Assembly: GCF_036417845.1 (NCBI RefSeq)
Contig: NC_089981.1
Location: forward strand, 62,186,768-62,250,767
Length of the DNA stretch: 64,000 nt
From: Apteryx mantelli
Taxonomy: Eukaryota; Chordata; Aves; Apterygiformes; Apterygidae
Direction: 5' to 3'
Shown: positions 47,346-61,333 of the stretch, in pieces
How positions within the stretch are numbered: the stretch's first letter is position 1
How the letters are laid out: each line of letters begins with the position of its first letter
The notes under the pieces: model-generated
What the model saw: the letters and a program-made list of their open reading frames with translations, nothing else
The model's database searches: none
Told to the model about the DNA's origin: nothing
Made by a program: the position numbers and the translations under genes

Positions 47346-50300
47346 TAATTCTACAGGTCAAGGTAGGATTTTTTAGACTGTGTAGCTAGGCTTCTACATT
47401 CACCCCTAATGGTGTCAAGGGCTAGTTTTTAGAAGTGTTAAGTGTCCAGCAACACTTCATCATCAGATACCTAGCTATAACACATGTCTCATTGCTATGC
47501 AGGTTTCTTCCATGGACGTTCTGTCTTTGTTCTGTTCATGAAACTTAATATTTGTTATTCAAATAAACAGGTATTTTAAAGCAGCCAAGGATGGCTCAGC
47601 TTTAACTTGCTTATTGTGCTATTTTCTCTTTTTGGCCTGTGAGGGAGGGTCTGACTGTGTATTCCCATATATTTAGGCAGCTCCTGTCACAATGTTAAGC
47701 CTTCCTTCTGCTGATGAGCTTGGATGCTATTGTGCTAGGGAGAAATACTGGTGATATATCTATATAGTAAGCACAAAAGGAAAAAGTTCCCATATGAATA
47801 ATGGTTCAGAGAACCTGGGGGAAGATGGACTTATTTATTCCCTTTACTCTCTCAGTCATTTGGTTTCCAAAGGCAAAAGATATTTTCCTTAAAGTTAAGA
47901 TCAGCTATTCTTTAATCTCCAGGAAAATGATTACTATCATTTAAGAAAATTATGTTCTTTCTAATTAAGCTGTTTTCAGACAATTAAATTGCTTCCTCAT
48001 TTTCATAATTGTCTCATTGCTAAGATCTATCTCTTTCCTGATTAGCAAGGTAGAAAAACCCCAATCTTTTTTTTCTGTACAATATTTAGTAGTTAAGAAA
48101 AAAGTCCCAGCAAATATTGTGAGTCAGATTCTTCCCCACAAAACTTGCCCCTTATATGCTGCTCTGGCTTCACAAAGTTGATCAAATAGCCAAAGGCACC
48201 CGGAAAGGTAATCAGAAAAGTAAGAAGAAACCCGTTTGGGATAGTCCTGTGGTGAGCTAGCATGGGAGGAACCATAGCCTGGGATGCCAGAGTGCTGGAA
48301 TGAATCTCTCCATCGCCTTCATCTTTCATGAGGAAAAGAGTGACTTGCCAACCAGTCCCAATGGGGAAGAAAGCTGGCTCTGTCGCCGAGGACCAGGGCA
48401 AGGGGACATGCTTGAAGGATGCTAGCGCAGTGTCACTGCTTCCCAGTTACAGAACAAACAAAAACACCCTATTGGGCAGGTATGATACTCATGGCAATGA
48501 CTGCATTTCTCATGCTGCTTTGGCAGTTCACCTGCAGGCAGACCATCCTTGTGGCAGTCAAGTCTGTGATTCCAGATCTCCTGAGAATTGTACATAGCCA
48601 CCCCCCGATAATACAGACTCTTGTTTTGTCCCTTCCCCTGGTAATACAAAGTACCAGCTCAAAATGAGACAGTTCTGCTGTGTGGAACAAGGGATCGATT
48701 TAAATTCTGCCAACCCACTAGGGCAGATGTCCTGTTTTCTACTGCATGTGCAATACTTGCTCTTGGCACTACCAGTAGTACTAAAACTAAGGCTTAAAAC
48801 TGATCTTAGGTAAATGGAAGCTCCACTTTTTGACATATCTAGATAAAATGGACCTTGATTTTTCCTTTTAGCCCCTTGAAAGCACGCTTGTCTACATCAA
48901 CAGTTTGTCTACATCTCAGTCTGAGGTCACAACAGACTAAAACTGTGGATTCCCAAATCCACAGTACACAGCTAATTAACCTTCACTGGGCATTAAATAC
49001 TTATTGTATTCAGCCCTTACTGCTTACAGAGTTTGGTACACAATTGATTTGCTGTGCGCAGATGCCTTGAACAATGTACATAGGAAGTCTGCTCTTTCCT
49101 CTCCTAACTGCAATTTGGTGAGTTAGTTGTCCAATACACCTGGATCCATCAGAGAAAATTTATTTTTGTATCTCGTGTGTATAAATAACTTTCTTTTCTT
49201 CTTTCTCTCTTTCTTCTGTTCTCTCTTTCCCCATGATCTCCTGTGCTGTTGCAGTAGGGTGTTAGCTGTTAATGTAAGAAATCTAACACTTACTGTAATG
49301 TACAAAGTGTTATAGGGTGCTAGGTGTTACAGGGTGCTGGGGGATGCCATGTGACTTTTGACATGTGAAAGGTATGTAATGAAAGTCCTGCGGATCTTCC
49401 CATGCTTTTTGCTTGGTTTCCTGCAACTTAAGGGGGACTGTTCAAAATGCCCAGAGGTATTCCTGAGTCCCATTTCCTTAAACTGGGTATTGAAGGAAAA
49501 TACATGGATGGGGAGTTGTGTTTCAAAAGCTCTGTTCCTAGTCTGGCATGCATTTACTGTCACACACTTGTTATTATGAGAAATAAAGATATTGGATTAG
49601 TCAAAAACTATGGACCAGAGTTGTATAAATGAGAAGGCAAGGGAACATATAGTATGTATGTATTGAAGATAGATGATTAAAGTAATCAGGTTAGATCCTC
49701 AGCTGACTATAGAGTTGTTCTTAGAGCGACTGTGACAAACGTTGTCTGAGGATCTAGCTCACTATATCTCTAAAGGTAAGGCTAGGATGGAAAGGGCCTT
49801 TCCACATTCACACACTCCTTGCCCACCTGCGTGAATGGGTGGTACACATTCACTCTAGACCAGCCTTTGCAGTGCTCAGAGACGCAGAGAAACGGCAACA
49901 CAGACTAGCCTGAGGCAAGTGTAATTCAGCCTGTGAAGGAGAGAACAGTCCTAAAAACATCCTATGAAGTCAAGGGTGTCTCTCACAGCACAGCCTCCTC
50001 ACGTTCCCAGCTTCCAAGTCAGCCTCTCTTCCGCAGCACCAGGCTTGGGCTCTGTTAACCGATCTCAGCCTACAAGATAAAGGCAACACCTCGTTAGTGG
50101 CACAGTCCCTTCCTTCCTGCATCACCGAGCAAACTTTCTTCAAGAGACCCATTCTCCATAGTTGGTTCTCAAGCACACAGTCTGTGAATGCTGTGTAATG
50201 AACCCAGAGATCCCTTTGGTCTCTGCTTTCAATAACCCTGCATCCCACCAGCAGTGATTCCTTTAGCATTTCAGAATTTTTCCAGATCCCTTTAATTATA

Positions 50301-50363
50301 ACTTTATGGGCCATTTTTTCTAAGTGGCCTTAAAGTGTCTTCTAACTTTGTGCCCAAAAAGGT

Positions 50364-50392
50364 GGTTGGTTGGTTGGTTGGTTGGTTGGTTT
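50364..50392. repeat. (GGTT)7 microsatellite
   Basis: Seven tandem GGTT units on the plus strand (AACC on the minus), uninterrupted. Confidence 0.95.
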
Positions 50393-53300
50393 GTCTATTG
50401 GTGGGTGTTAATAAGTACAGAAATAACAAATCAGTAACATAGAACATATGAGTACTGATCCACACTTTTGTGGTCAGGAGAAAAGAACAAACGCATCAAA
50501 TTAAATTCAAGAGGTATTTCAGCAATGTATTGCTCTTTCTACAGCTTGTTCACTGCCCAGCTTATACAGTGACAAATTTCACCTGAATTTACTGAACCGC
50601 TTCATAATAATATTGAGTAGAGACGAACAGAACAAGGAGCTTTCCCAGTCTCCCATAACCCATAGAAAGGCAAAGAGCACAGGACTTACTAAGAGGGTAG
50701 GGAAAAGAGGGAAGAGGGATCTTGGCTTCTCTCCCCAGAGTGCAGACTAGCAGAGCTGGCTGAGAGCCTCCGTTCCTGGCTCTGAGCTCAGCCATGTGCA
50801 GGGCTGCCCCTCACTGTGCATTACAAGCAAACTCCAGACCGTACTGTCCCTTCACACCTCTCAGCCTTTGGTGAGCCTTTAGTACTGATAGCTTTGCTCA
50901 TTTCTAGAGTGATTTGTGTTTCATATCCTAATTAACTTTACCTGTGAAGAGTACATACTCTGGCTGTGTGTTTGCTTTAACATGACTTCGAGTCACTAGT
51001 CGTGTAGCTGCACTTTGGTTGCTATTCCCATGGAAACTGAACCACAGAACGGATGAGCCTGCCTTTGAAAATGCTGAATTCATCAACTCTCATGATTTTC
51101 ACAGGAGTGTCACTATGATTGTTCTTTTTCTCAGTGGCCTGGCTCTTGAAAACAAATGATAAGTGATAGCACATACAAACATGCACAATTTTATTTTTCG
51201 TTAGACCTAACATGCTCTTTTGAGAGAAAAATATATATAACAGAAGTGTTCCCCAAAAAGAAAGTAGGAAGCAAACATAAAAAAGTTATTGTATTTTTTT
51301 AATCTCATGAGTTTTTAAACTCATGATTCCATGATTTTTGAGATCTGACTCACCGATTTTTAATACTTGTGTGACATGGTGTTGAAAATGTGACATAGAC
51401 TCATAAGCGTAAACACATGAACATAACTAGATATATTCCTCCATTAGAGATATTCATGGGAACATTAGCTATCTCCTACAGTCTCCTTCCTGTAACATTC
51501 CTAACTAAAAGTAAAAAAAAAAAAAAAAACCTTAAACAAAGTTTTTTGCCTTCCTGATGTGAGGGACTGTTTTGTTGCAGTATCAGGGGCCGTTATTGCT
51601 AACTGCCTCTTTTGTCACAGACTGTCTTTCAAATTGTTCCACGGAAAGTGTTTTTATATGAACTTCATTTCTTCCTTGGTAATTTTGTGAGGGAAAGGAT
51701 AACCAATGTCAAAGCTGAGGAGGGTAGCTGAGGCAGCAGCCAGCATCAGAGGAAACACAGATGGCAGAGCAGTGGTTCAGGTGCAGCAGCCCTGCCAGAC
51801 ACAGTGGTATGGAAATGAGGAGAAGATGCAACCAGTGAGTCCACAGGTTTCCTCTGAGAGTCAAGCCTCTGCTGTTGATTAGTCTCATCTTGATTGTTTT
51901 CAGGAATACTGACACTCTCACACTCTGCTCTTCAACTTTCTGCCCTTTTCATCATACACTTTAACAGCCTGTCTCAGAGGGTGATAATGAAATACAGATA
52001 ACTTTCGTCTGCTGAAAAGAATCCTGTAGAAAATATCGTGTGGGAAGTGATCCTTCCAAACACCTGCATGTCCCCTCTGTACTGAGGGCTGAGCTAGCTG
52101 GAGTGTGTTGTAAGAGTGATACGCAGATGATCAGTAAGCTCTTTGCTTGGCATCCCTTTTTCATTATGCTGCCATTTTAGAGAAATGTTTTTATAGCCTC
52201 TGCTTGATTTTCCTTCAGATCCCTCCCTATGTATCCTCCCTTCCTGCCTCCTACAAAATATGGCCAGCTGGTTACTGCTAAATTTAAACAAAGATGTGCT
52301 ACTTGTAACTCTCTGTTTGCTTCATCCATACAATATTACTAGCCTAACTCAGCTAGCAAGAAGTACTTCTATTTTGATGCGCACAGGGACCGTAAGCCCA
52401 GATGAAGGTCAATGAAGGCTGTTGCATAGATAAATAATGCTGACAGGGAGTGCTCTAACTGGTTTTCCACAGGAAAGTGCTGATTCAAAGGGATTGCGAT
52501 GCTTGAGGGGCACATGTGAATTCTGTTTGACATTTGGCAGACACCACAGGAGCAGGAGGTTGGATGCCCAGTGGTGGTCTGCAGAGCAGCTCCATGACCA
52601 GCAAAGTGTGGCCCAGATCTCCACCTGTTCCTAATGCTGCCATGCTGATACTGAACAAAACAAGCCAGCATCTCCTGTGCAATGGGAAGCGTTCTTTCTA
52701 GCCAGCTCTAATTACAAACAGCATACCATTTTAAAATAACCAATAAAATAGGGCATCAACAAAGGAGCTGTTCTTTGCATCTCTGAGATTCACACAGCGT
52801 CCAAGAGCTCAAACATCAAGGAGAAAACAGCAGGTAGCTTAACTCCCAAGATCTCTCCCCTGCTGTTGTTATCATTGACAATGAAGGCAGTGTTGTAAGT
52901 GCAGAGTGCAATGGACAATTCATGCACTTACTGTGTCTTGCGCTCTAACTACAGGCGCGTGATTTTCTGAAGAAATGATGACAGGATCAAACATATTCTG
53001 GCAGATGCTCACAAAATCAGAGCCCCTTTCACTCAGTAAATGACCATAAAAATGCTTTGAAGATGACAATAAAAAGTTATTTAATCATGTTCAAAACAGA
53101 AGCACCTGCCAAGTCAATATATCATTTTTTACATGATTGGCTGGTACAGTGACAATAGCGAAAAATGCAAAGTGAGGCTGTTGGGAGCAGCTACTGGTCT
53201 GATTCTGTAGTAAGCATAGCCTGATGGTGGAGAAAGAGAGAACAAGGGAAGGGGAAAGAGAAAGTAAGAGAGTCATGCACATATTCATACATATTTCCCT

Positions 53301-53959
53301 AGCCTCCTGATTTTTCAGCTCTTTTTACCACTGTTGCAGGATGCCTTTTGGAACCTACTCTCAAGATGTCCTGAGCACCCTCGATTTTTAGTGAAGGTAG
53401 TGTCCTAGGGAGAAGACACAAGTGACCTAGAAAGAGACCTGAGGCAGCATGGGTGATCTTCATGCTGTCATAGCAGAGGGGAAAAGGTACTGGGGCGAGG
53501 GGGAGAAATTTGGCCTTTTTGTAGGATCACTGCCCTAGGATCTCTCAGAACTGGTGTGTAGGGGGGGGATGCTGGTAGAAGTAGAGACAGAGAGAGACTG
53601 TCATGTGTGGCTGGGCCCAGATATACCCAGAAGCCCAGGACAGCTGGTGTCTGCCATGAGCAGTGTGTGCTATGGGGCCACGCCATGCACCAAAGAGCCC
53701 ATGCCACTACATCACAGTTCCATCTTCTCTGATTCGGCAACATTTTTGCACATGCCTTTTACCTGTGACTTGGCACATGAAGTCATAGTATTGAAGAGCT
53801 TCTCAGCTATACCTGGTGCAGTCTGAAATCATGACACTGCTTTACTGGGCTCTTTCAGGGTCAGCTGAAATTAGAGCAGCCCAAGGGTGGTGGCAATTTG
53901 CATGGGTTGACAGCAGACACCATTCTGGACCTGAAGACCACCAAGGTAGCAAATTTATA

Positions 53960-54500
53960 CGTGCAGATTTTAAGGCCAAAAGGGCTTGTTGTGATCAAGC
54001 ACTGTGACCTCCGACATAATACGAGCCACGGGGATCCTTGGAATTAATTCTCACCATGAGGCCAGCATCTATGATTAAAGTAGAACATTTTTGTTTAAAT
54101 ATCGCATTGTAGTTTTAAAATTTTCAAGGTCAGAGAATTTGCCACCAAGTTGTGGTAAAAATGGTTAATTATGCTCACTGATTAGGAATCAGGACAGATT
54201 TCTAAGTAGGATTCATCTAGCTATCAGACCTCATTAAAGTTTTACTTGCTAAACTGAAGAGCCTTTTATGACCAAATTTATATTCACTGTGTGAGTTTTT
54301 AACTCAAGTTGCTTCTTCACGGTCTTTTGATAAGCTAGAATAGACAGAACCCCTGACCTTCACTGCACCGCACATTTTCCAAACCTTCACCTTTCTTGCA
54401 GCTCTTGCATGATGACTCTTGAGTTCTTCAACATCTTTTTTAAAATGTATACACCAGAACAGTATTCCTGTAGTGACTTGAAAACCAGTGCACCAAAATT
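53960..54500 (-). mobile_element. Ancient CR1-clade LINE relic, antisense (second copy of the same type)
   Basis: Landmarks occur in the same order as in the 45.9-kb relic: TTTTAAGGCCAAAAGGGC (about 53,970), TGGTTAATTATGCTCACTG (about 54,164), CTAAACTGAAGAGCC (about 54,249), a TTTTGATAAGCTAGAATAGA segment (about 54,325), and CACCAGAACAGTATTCCTGTAG (about 54,453). This is the antisense of a CR1-like ORF2 C-terminal region with its 3' end at the left. It is heavily mutated with no open frame. Confidence 0.65.
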
Positions 54501-57500
54501 CAACTCTCTGTTGTCAATGAAACATTTAAATCTAAAGTAGTCAAAGTAAAAAGTAATAATAGACTGCTATGTTACTTTGAAGCACAGATAAAATTAATTT
54601 TCTGTAGCCAAATTTAAACAGACAAATGTTAAAGTAATCACAAACATACACATTGATGTTATGAAAACTAGTTGGGCAACTGAGTCTGAAGATTACTCAG
54701 TGGTAAAATTAATTCTCTAGGATTATTATATTAGATGTGAGTGAAGAAAATGGAGTGCTAAATTACCAGGTTAAAAAACTGATGAGGAAGGGAGGCATGT
54801 TAACACAATTTCAACCTTTAGTAGAAGGCAAATAAACCAGGCACAGCAAAAGTACTTGCAAAGGTGAAGACAGAACTTCAACACCGAAGGCACTAACAGT
54901 AACATTGGCATAGCATCCTGAGGCCGATGTAAGAGAAGTATAGAGAAGAGCTGAGTAAAAACAGTCATGTCCATGTTATAACTATATGTCCAAAGGCTGA
55001 AAGGCAAACAGCACAGAAGGATGTTTGAAAATGCTGTGCTCTGTGAAAAACAACTGGGAAACGGAAGAGACCAGGAGGAGCCCCCAACTGGTACCCAGCT
55101 AGCAGCAGCAGATGTATTTTCTGAAGTGTGATGGCAAAGCAATCATCAAGAATGATACTGTATTTTGCAGAGAGCAGATGTGTCCAATTAGGAGCTCTAC
55201 GTGAATGCACACAAACAACAGAAAGAGGCAAATCAACAGCTTACAGAAAAGCATGATATTAACTATTGGGCACCTTTCCATGCTGGGTTGCAGCCTTTTC
55301 AGGGAAGTTCACTTTGGCAATATTGGAAAGTTATGAGCATATGGGGTAGGTGTAGAAAATACCCAATATAGGATGCAAACCTTGAAGAACAACTATAGAA
55401 AGACAGGCATAGTAGAAAAGAGAAGTAAAAGGCATAACACAGGTTTTATGAAATACATAACAGTTAACACAAATAGTCATATGTCTGAGAAAAGATACAA
55501 TAGATGGCAGGGATCTTCAGTCATTTTACATGGCATCCAGATAGGGAGAAATAAAAATAGTATATTTTGTTTTTCAATCACCTTTTTATTGCAGCATAAA
55601 AAAGACATTATTTACTTAAATGCACATAAGATGTGTATGAGAGAGTACACAAACAGCCCTGCATAGCACCTGAAGTTCCAGTGTATAATTCATCTAATTC
55701 CATAAATCAACATATTTTGTAAAAAATAGGATTTTTTTCTCTCTGGATAGTTTTTTTCTCTGTAATTTTTAAGTGGTTATACTTGTGATTTAGTAAAATC
55801 ATTATTAGTGTTGAACATCATAAAGTCATTAACTTAGTACCAAACCTGCCATCTACACACAAATAAAGGAAAATAAAGAAGTGAGAGGAAAATGTATTCC
55901 CAGCCTACAAAGTCTGATGTGTCCTGCCAGTGAATATTACAAAGCTATACTGTAACTACCGGGAATGTCAAAAGATCTTTTTATCCTCAGAAAGACTGTG
56001 AACTATTCAGCGGGACTGTTATGCAAGTTGGATGAGCCTGGGGAGTTTGCCTGGCTGCTCAAAAGCAACGTGAAGATCTCTGGGACAGTCCCACAGAAAT
56101 GCAATCTCCAGACTCCAGAATTGGTGAGAATGAGATTTGTTCTTTTTTGTTCTGATTATTGCTACCTGATTTTCCATATCCTTTTCCTGTTTCTGTCTGG
56201 TCCTTTTCTGTTCTGAAGTATTCCTCATCCGGGGCCAGATTCAGTCAGATTCTGAAGAAGGTATCTAACTCCCATGATTGAGCATTAAGTGGAGCAAAGA
56301 GCTATGGAGAAGCAACTAACATGACATCAACTCTGAATGGTTTTGTCTCCTTTTGCACAGGAAGACTGTGCGAGACCTTCAACCGACTGTCTGCAATGGT
56401 CTTCACTGGTCTTGCAAATAAAGAGAGATATAGGTCTGCTCTGGAGAGAGAGAGAGATCCAAATTTTTGTTTGGGAGACCTATATTTGGAGGGTAGCTTT
56501 TTAACATATTTCATGATGTCTTTTAAATAGAAGAGGGTTGGAGATTACAAAATGAAAACTGGGACAACTGCCAACATCATCAGTCTGGAGACTTGACTGC
56601 CTTCACTCTTTAGAATGTAATTGTGAGCCTGAATACGATGGAAAGTAATACTGGCCTCACAGGTCAGTAATCTGTGCCTAGTGGCAGACAAAGTTCTCTT
56701 ATCCCTGTTAAATTCTGTAGATGTGTAAGCAACTTTTGGTCACATCAGTAAGGCTAGTTACTGCTGAGCTGTGCTACTCTGCTCCTGCATGATACTTGAA
56801 TGGCTTTAAGCTTGAGAAGCACAAAGCCATTTCTCTGATGTGGGAAGAACTGTGCATCCATTGCCCCGTTTCTCCCAGGAAGTTCCCTATTTCCCTTTTA
56901 ACTGATATTAGAAGCCTTCCGGAAGTCAGGTGAGGTGCCTGGGATCCTTCTCTCATTGCTGATGGTAGTGGCACTTGACTCTTCCTCCTTTTTTTTTTTT
57001 TCATCTCAGGAAGATGGAGTGGAGTCTTTGCAACTCTTTGTTCACGATGTAAATTTTGGAAAGCGTGCACTATCTGATGCCCAATCACATCAATGATGTG
57101 ATGATCATGGGATGGGACCAGTACTAAAGGGCTGGAAGCATCAACTGAAGGGGAAGGAAAATAAACTATCTAGGCTTTTGATGAAAGGGCTGAGCACTTT
57201 CAGGCTCAGTCTGGCATTCCTTAGGTCCTAGTTGTTCCTATCTTCTTAAGAAACAGCAGTTATCAACCATCTGAGTCCAGTTAAAGATAGTGGACCTTCA
57301 TCAAAGAGCTGTGGCTTGTGAAAGTCTCTGTGTACAGGGAAAGCCAGGTCTGTGCTCTTCCACAGACTGTGATAGGCACCACTGGTTTCTGAAAGCAAAG
57401 TAAGGTCACTCTCCCACACAGCATCAGACAAGCCCTGACCCCAGAGTGGAAGGCTACTGCTATCAAGAGCTATGAGGTAGGAGGGGCTGAAAAGTACAAA

Positions 57501-59150
57501 GAGTTTCCACAGTCTTGATTAGCACTTAGTTAATAGCACAGTCCAAGCAGGTTATTAACCCAGACACACATATTGCAAGGCTGCCAGAAGCCTTTCCTAA
57601 GTCAGTGATGAGGGAAGGGAATTTCTTTTGGTGCATGGCAGAGTTCTGCTTGGGAAGTGATCTTTTCCATCTGTTTCAATTTTTAATCCAGAAGCTAATG
57701 ATGGACACACATTGGCAGGGACACACTCAATTCTGTCACAGACTATAGCAAAGACACTAGATTATATGCTCTTTCTAAACTATTGACCATTTCTTGGAGA
57801 CAAAGTATGGGTTCTCAGTTAACAAACATGTGCTCAGGGGTTCCCACTGAAACAGGGCTGGGCCTTTTCCAAGGCAATAATTTATTTACTGACTAAGAAT
57901 AAAGCACCCAGGAAGATGTTTGAGGACCCTAGCAATGCTTTTCATTGGCTGAAGATGGTATTTCGGTCTTGATCATGGCATGTTTATTCATTAGTTTCAG
58001 TGAAATCCCAGGCCTATTTGCAGGGTGAAAGTGACAGTGAGACCTGGTGTATTGGTGGGGTGAAAAGAAAGGGAGAAAAGACAGAGACTGTGTATGTATT
58101 TACCCCATTTAGTAGGAAAAAAAAAAGAAAAAAAAAAGAAATGATCTTCTGTCTTGCTAAAAATTAAACCAGAAAAAAATAATGGAAAATCCACTGAAAG
58201 TCAGAAAGTTTTCTGCCTGGAAACCATCATCACATCAATGACATCTATTATGATGTATCTGATAGATATGGCTTAACCACTGGTTAGGATAACAAATTTT
58301 CCTTGCAAAATACACTTAAAATTTAGAAGTATTCTTTTGTTTCTATCAGGAAAAACAGTATTTTCAGTCCTTCCCTATTTTCTTGACAAGACCATAGCTT
58401 TTTGTCATAAATCTCCATAATGCATTGAACTCACTTACTGTTTAATGTATTCTTCCTTCTACCTGGAGGTACCAGTTAAGGGGGCTGCTTTTCCCATTAC
58501 TTTAAACCTGCCTTTAAAGCTCTCCCTGCACCTCTGTAGCGTTCACTTCCCCAGGGCCTGCCACAGCACGATTTTATCTTTTCTCCGCACCCAGGAGTTG
58601 CACCTGTTGTGTTCCTGGGCTTGGAAAAAGTCAGTGCACGTTTTGCTTAACGAAACCCGCATTGGGACACTGCAGCCAGTCCCGAAGGGAAACAACCGCA
58701 GCCTGGAGCTGTGATGGGAAGAGGCGGCAAGGGACACCCAAGCACCCTCTGTCATTGTCCAAACAGGCAGTTATTGGTAAAAGTAATAAGATAAATAAAG
58801 GTAAATAAGGTAAATAAAGACCTGCAATTTTACAGGAGCTTCGTAGGGCCGTGGGTGGGCTCCAGGACAGGAGAACAGCCTGGATAGCCGAGGAGCTGCG
58901 GAGGAACCCAGAGCCCTCCGGACTAGATACTGCCAAACCCTCGGCAAGCTGGCAGAGGGTAGATTTGGGCTGGGGGAAGGGTCTTCTGCTGCTGTCTTTG
59001 TTTCCGTTTCTAATGACGATGTCGTGCTATTTTCGCGGTGGATCCTGCTGCATAGCGGAGTAGCAAAGAGTTAAAATGGAAAGCAGCATGTGCACTTTCA
59101 AAACTACGTGTGACAAAGTCCACTGCTTAAAGTCGGGTTCCCTTCCCTCC
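54500..59150. other. Intergenic DNA, right part of the desert
   Basis: No gene or domain-bearing frame. Simple tracts include A-rich 58,118-58,140, an (AG) run near 56,447-56,457 and three loose GGTAAATAA-like units at 58,790-58,822. Confidence 0.5.
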
Positions 59151-59370
59151 CTCCGCCCCCACCCCTCCTTCCAGCAATCATTTATTATAAAAGGGTTTTA
59201 TGATACAAATTTGATAATCTCCCATACACATTGGCACTGTTCTAATTGGAGTTGTAAGCCCATAAAATTCAAGCCCTTTGTTTTCATGAAGGCCACAAGG
59301 TTTTAAAAGATACTATTGTACCGCCTAAAACCCATAAAATTGTCACTAGGGACTGATTAAACAGTCCTGA
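59150..59370. promoter_or_regulatory. Candidate conserved non-coding element downstream of NKX2-8
   Basis: A complex AT-rich block with two CCCATAAAATT copies (near 59,259 and 59,330), TTTATTATAAAAG, TCTAATTGG and TGATTAAACAG. The CCATAAA core resembles HOX/CDX sites. It borders the NKX2-8 CpG region. Function is inferred only. Confidence 0.3.
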
Positions 59371-59729
59371 ATTGAAACAGTGCGGATTTTGTCTAGGTCC
59401 TTTTCAAGCATAACAATGCTCTTTTCAACTCCCAAGACAAAAGGAGGTTTAAGGAGCGATTCTCTGGGAGATTCTTCTAAGATAACCCCATCCATATGGG
59501 AGACAAGGTGGCCAGCAGCTGAGACGGAAAAAAGGGGGGAAAAAAAAGATTTGGGATACGGGGGGGGGGGAGGGAATCAAGGGAGGAAAAAGCCCCAAAA
59601 CAGGTGACAGAGAGGCTGTATCCCCCTCTGTCCTTCCTGCACGTCGCAGAAGCCTGGCCCGCTCCGTATCTCACCCTCGACACCTGGCACCCGGCCGACC
59701 CCTGCCTGGGACGATGCTGGGAGGGGATG

Positions 59730-60130
59730 AAGGTGGGAGGACTGGGGTCGCTCCGTCCCGCCGTCCTGCCCCGCCGTCGGGGTCTGATCCTCTTGCATGG
59801 AGGCACCCCCCCACCCTCCGCCGGAGAGAGCCCCCCCGGCCTTGGCGGAGGAGAGGCAGCCGCGGGGAATCAGGTGCTGCCAGGCAGCCGGGCCGCGGAG
59901 CGGGGGGCACGGCACAGCCCAGGCACACATCTGTTCAGGCGTGGCCCCCTCCCAAGGGAAACCAGCTTCTCACGCCGTGTTTCCTCGCAGGGAAGCCGTC
60001 GGGGTCTGTCCCCGCAGCGGCCCCCTGCGCCGGGCGCAGCGCGGCCGCGGGCTGCCGGGCCGGTGGGCAGTGCGGACACTGTCGCCGCCCGCGCGTGGCC
60101 CTCTCCCTCCGCTCTACAGCTTTTCCTCGG
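59730..60130. other. CpG island 3' of NKX2-8
   Basis: A GC- and CpG-rich block about 1.2 kb beyond the NKX2-8 stop codon, with a second small island at about 60,540-60,690. Frames are open on both strands because of composition; no domain is visible. Confidence 0.5.
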
Positions 60131-60754
60131 AGAGCAGGTTGCCTCCTTCAGACTCCGGCGGGGGCTTCACCCCCTAATATCCTCTCTGGCCCCGATCCCG
60201 GGTTCCTCATTCGCGGCACCCCTTGAAGGGGTGGAGATTTATCTGCGTGGGAACAGCCAGTCTGGTCTATATTTCAAGGATACCTGGGTTATTTGGGGAG
60301 GGTTTGTTTCCCCCCCCTTGACGGTTAACAGGACAATTATATAATTTTTTTTCCATTAATAAAACAACCAGTTCCCCAAAGCATTTCAAAACGTAATTCT
60401 TTGGGCTCTAAAAGACGTTACTATCTTCTCCTAACTATCCTTTCCTACTAGACCTGTGGAAAAGACGCGTTCTCATGCGAATAGCGGCCTGAATCCTGGG
60501 TCCTGCTTTAGCAGGTCTAAAAATGATAACATTGAACCGGCTCCCTGTCGGTGCCAGCGACGCCGAGCTCCTCGTCCGTGCGCGGCAGAGCGCGGGCAGG
60601 GGCCGGGGGCGAGGGCGAGGGAGGAACCGCGCGGTGCAGCGACGCGGAGCCTCGGCCCCGCCGGGCATCGCCGCCCAAAACGAATGCCAGGTAGCCTCAG
60701 GCGGCGGGGAGCTTCAGTCTCACGCCTCCCAGAGAAAATAGCACCAGGTTTAAA

Positions 60755-61333
60755 GTGCGGTGTTTGTAACAAACTTTATTCGCCGTTTACCGGCGTATGT
60801 GGGTAAAATTAGACGAACTTTAAAGTGAAATTCAACTAGCGAGTTTAAGAAAAGTATTTAAGCTTTATGGCACAAGAGGTAATCCTAAGAGAAAGCCCTA
60901 ATCGTCAAAAATACACTTCCCCGCCGGGGAAAATTTATTTGTCAAAAATCAGTTTATTAGTCACTGCAAGAATAAGCTATTTTAAAATAATCTAGATCGC
61001 TAGGATTTTTTTTTTTTTTTAATCGGGAGATCTCTCGAAACGAAACACGAGGAGCGGAGGTTTTACAAAAATAGAGCCGCACCCGAGATCCATGCCCTGG
61101 GGCGAGACCGGCGGAGGGGGAGGCAGCCCAGGCGAGCGGCCCCCGGCCTGGCGGCCGGCGCTGCCTGCCCGCGGCACCCCGGGGCGCCCCGCTCCGCGGC
61201 CCCCGCCCGCCCGAGCCGGGGGACGCGGCCCGCGGCGCTGCCGGCGCCTTTCGCGCATCAAGAGCCTGGGGCTGGGGACTGGACTCCCCGCGCCCTTGGG
61301 ATGAGTCCGGCCCTGGAGGGCGAGGCGCCGCTA
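60755..61333 (-). other. NKX2-8: NKX2-8 3' untranslated region (inferred)
   Basis: Downstream of the stop codon the sequence is GC rich to about 61,080 and then AT rich. There are three AATAAA signals on the minus strand, at 60958-60953, 60939-60934 and 60780-60775. The first two are 19 bases apart and would give a 3'UTR of about 400 bases. The third would add about 160 bases. Confidence 0.5.
60934..60958 (-). terminator. NKX2-8: Tandem polyadenylation signals AATAAA for NKX2-8
   Basis: Two TTTATT hexamers on the plus strand (60934-60939 and 60953-60958) read AATAAA on the minus strand, about 380-400 bases after the NKX2-8 stop codon. A third copy lies at 60775-60780. Confidence 0.5.

Larger units (their letters stand above)
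46600..53960. other. Intergenic DNA, no gene seen
   Basis: Contains the small repeat at 47.3 kb, a (GGTT)n tract at 50.4 kb and an A-run near 51,514-51,530. I see no exon, RNA gene or long mobile element. Confidence 0.5.

Noticed and set aside
59604-60344. A 246-codon plus-strand frame at 59.6-60.3 kb
   Set aside because: It spans a CpG island with several competing frames and shows no recognisable motif or splice structure.
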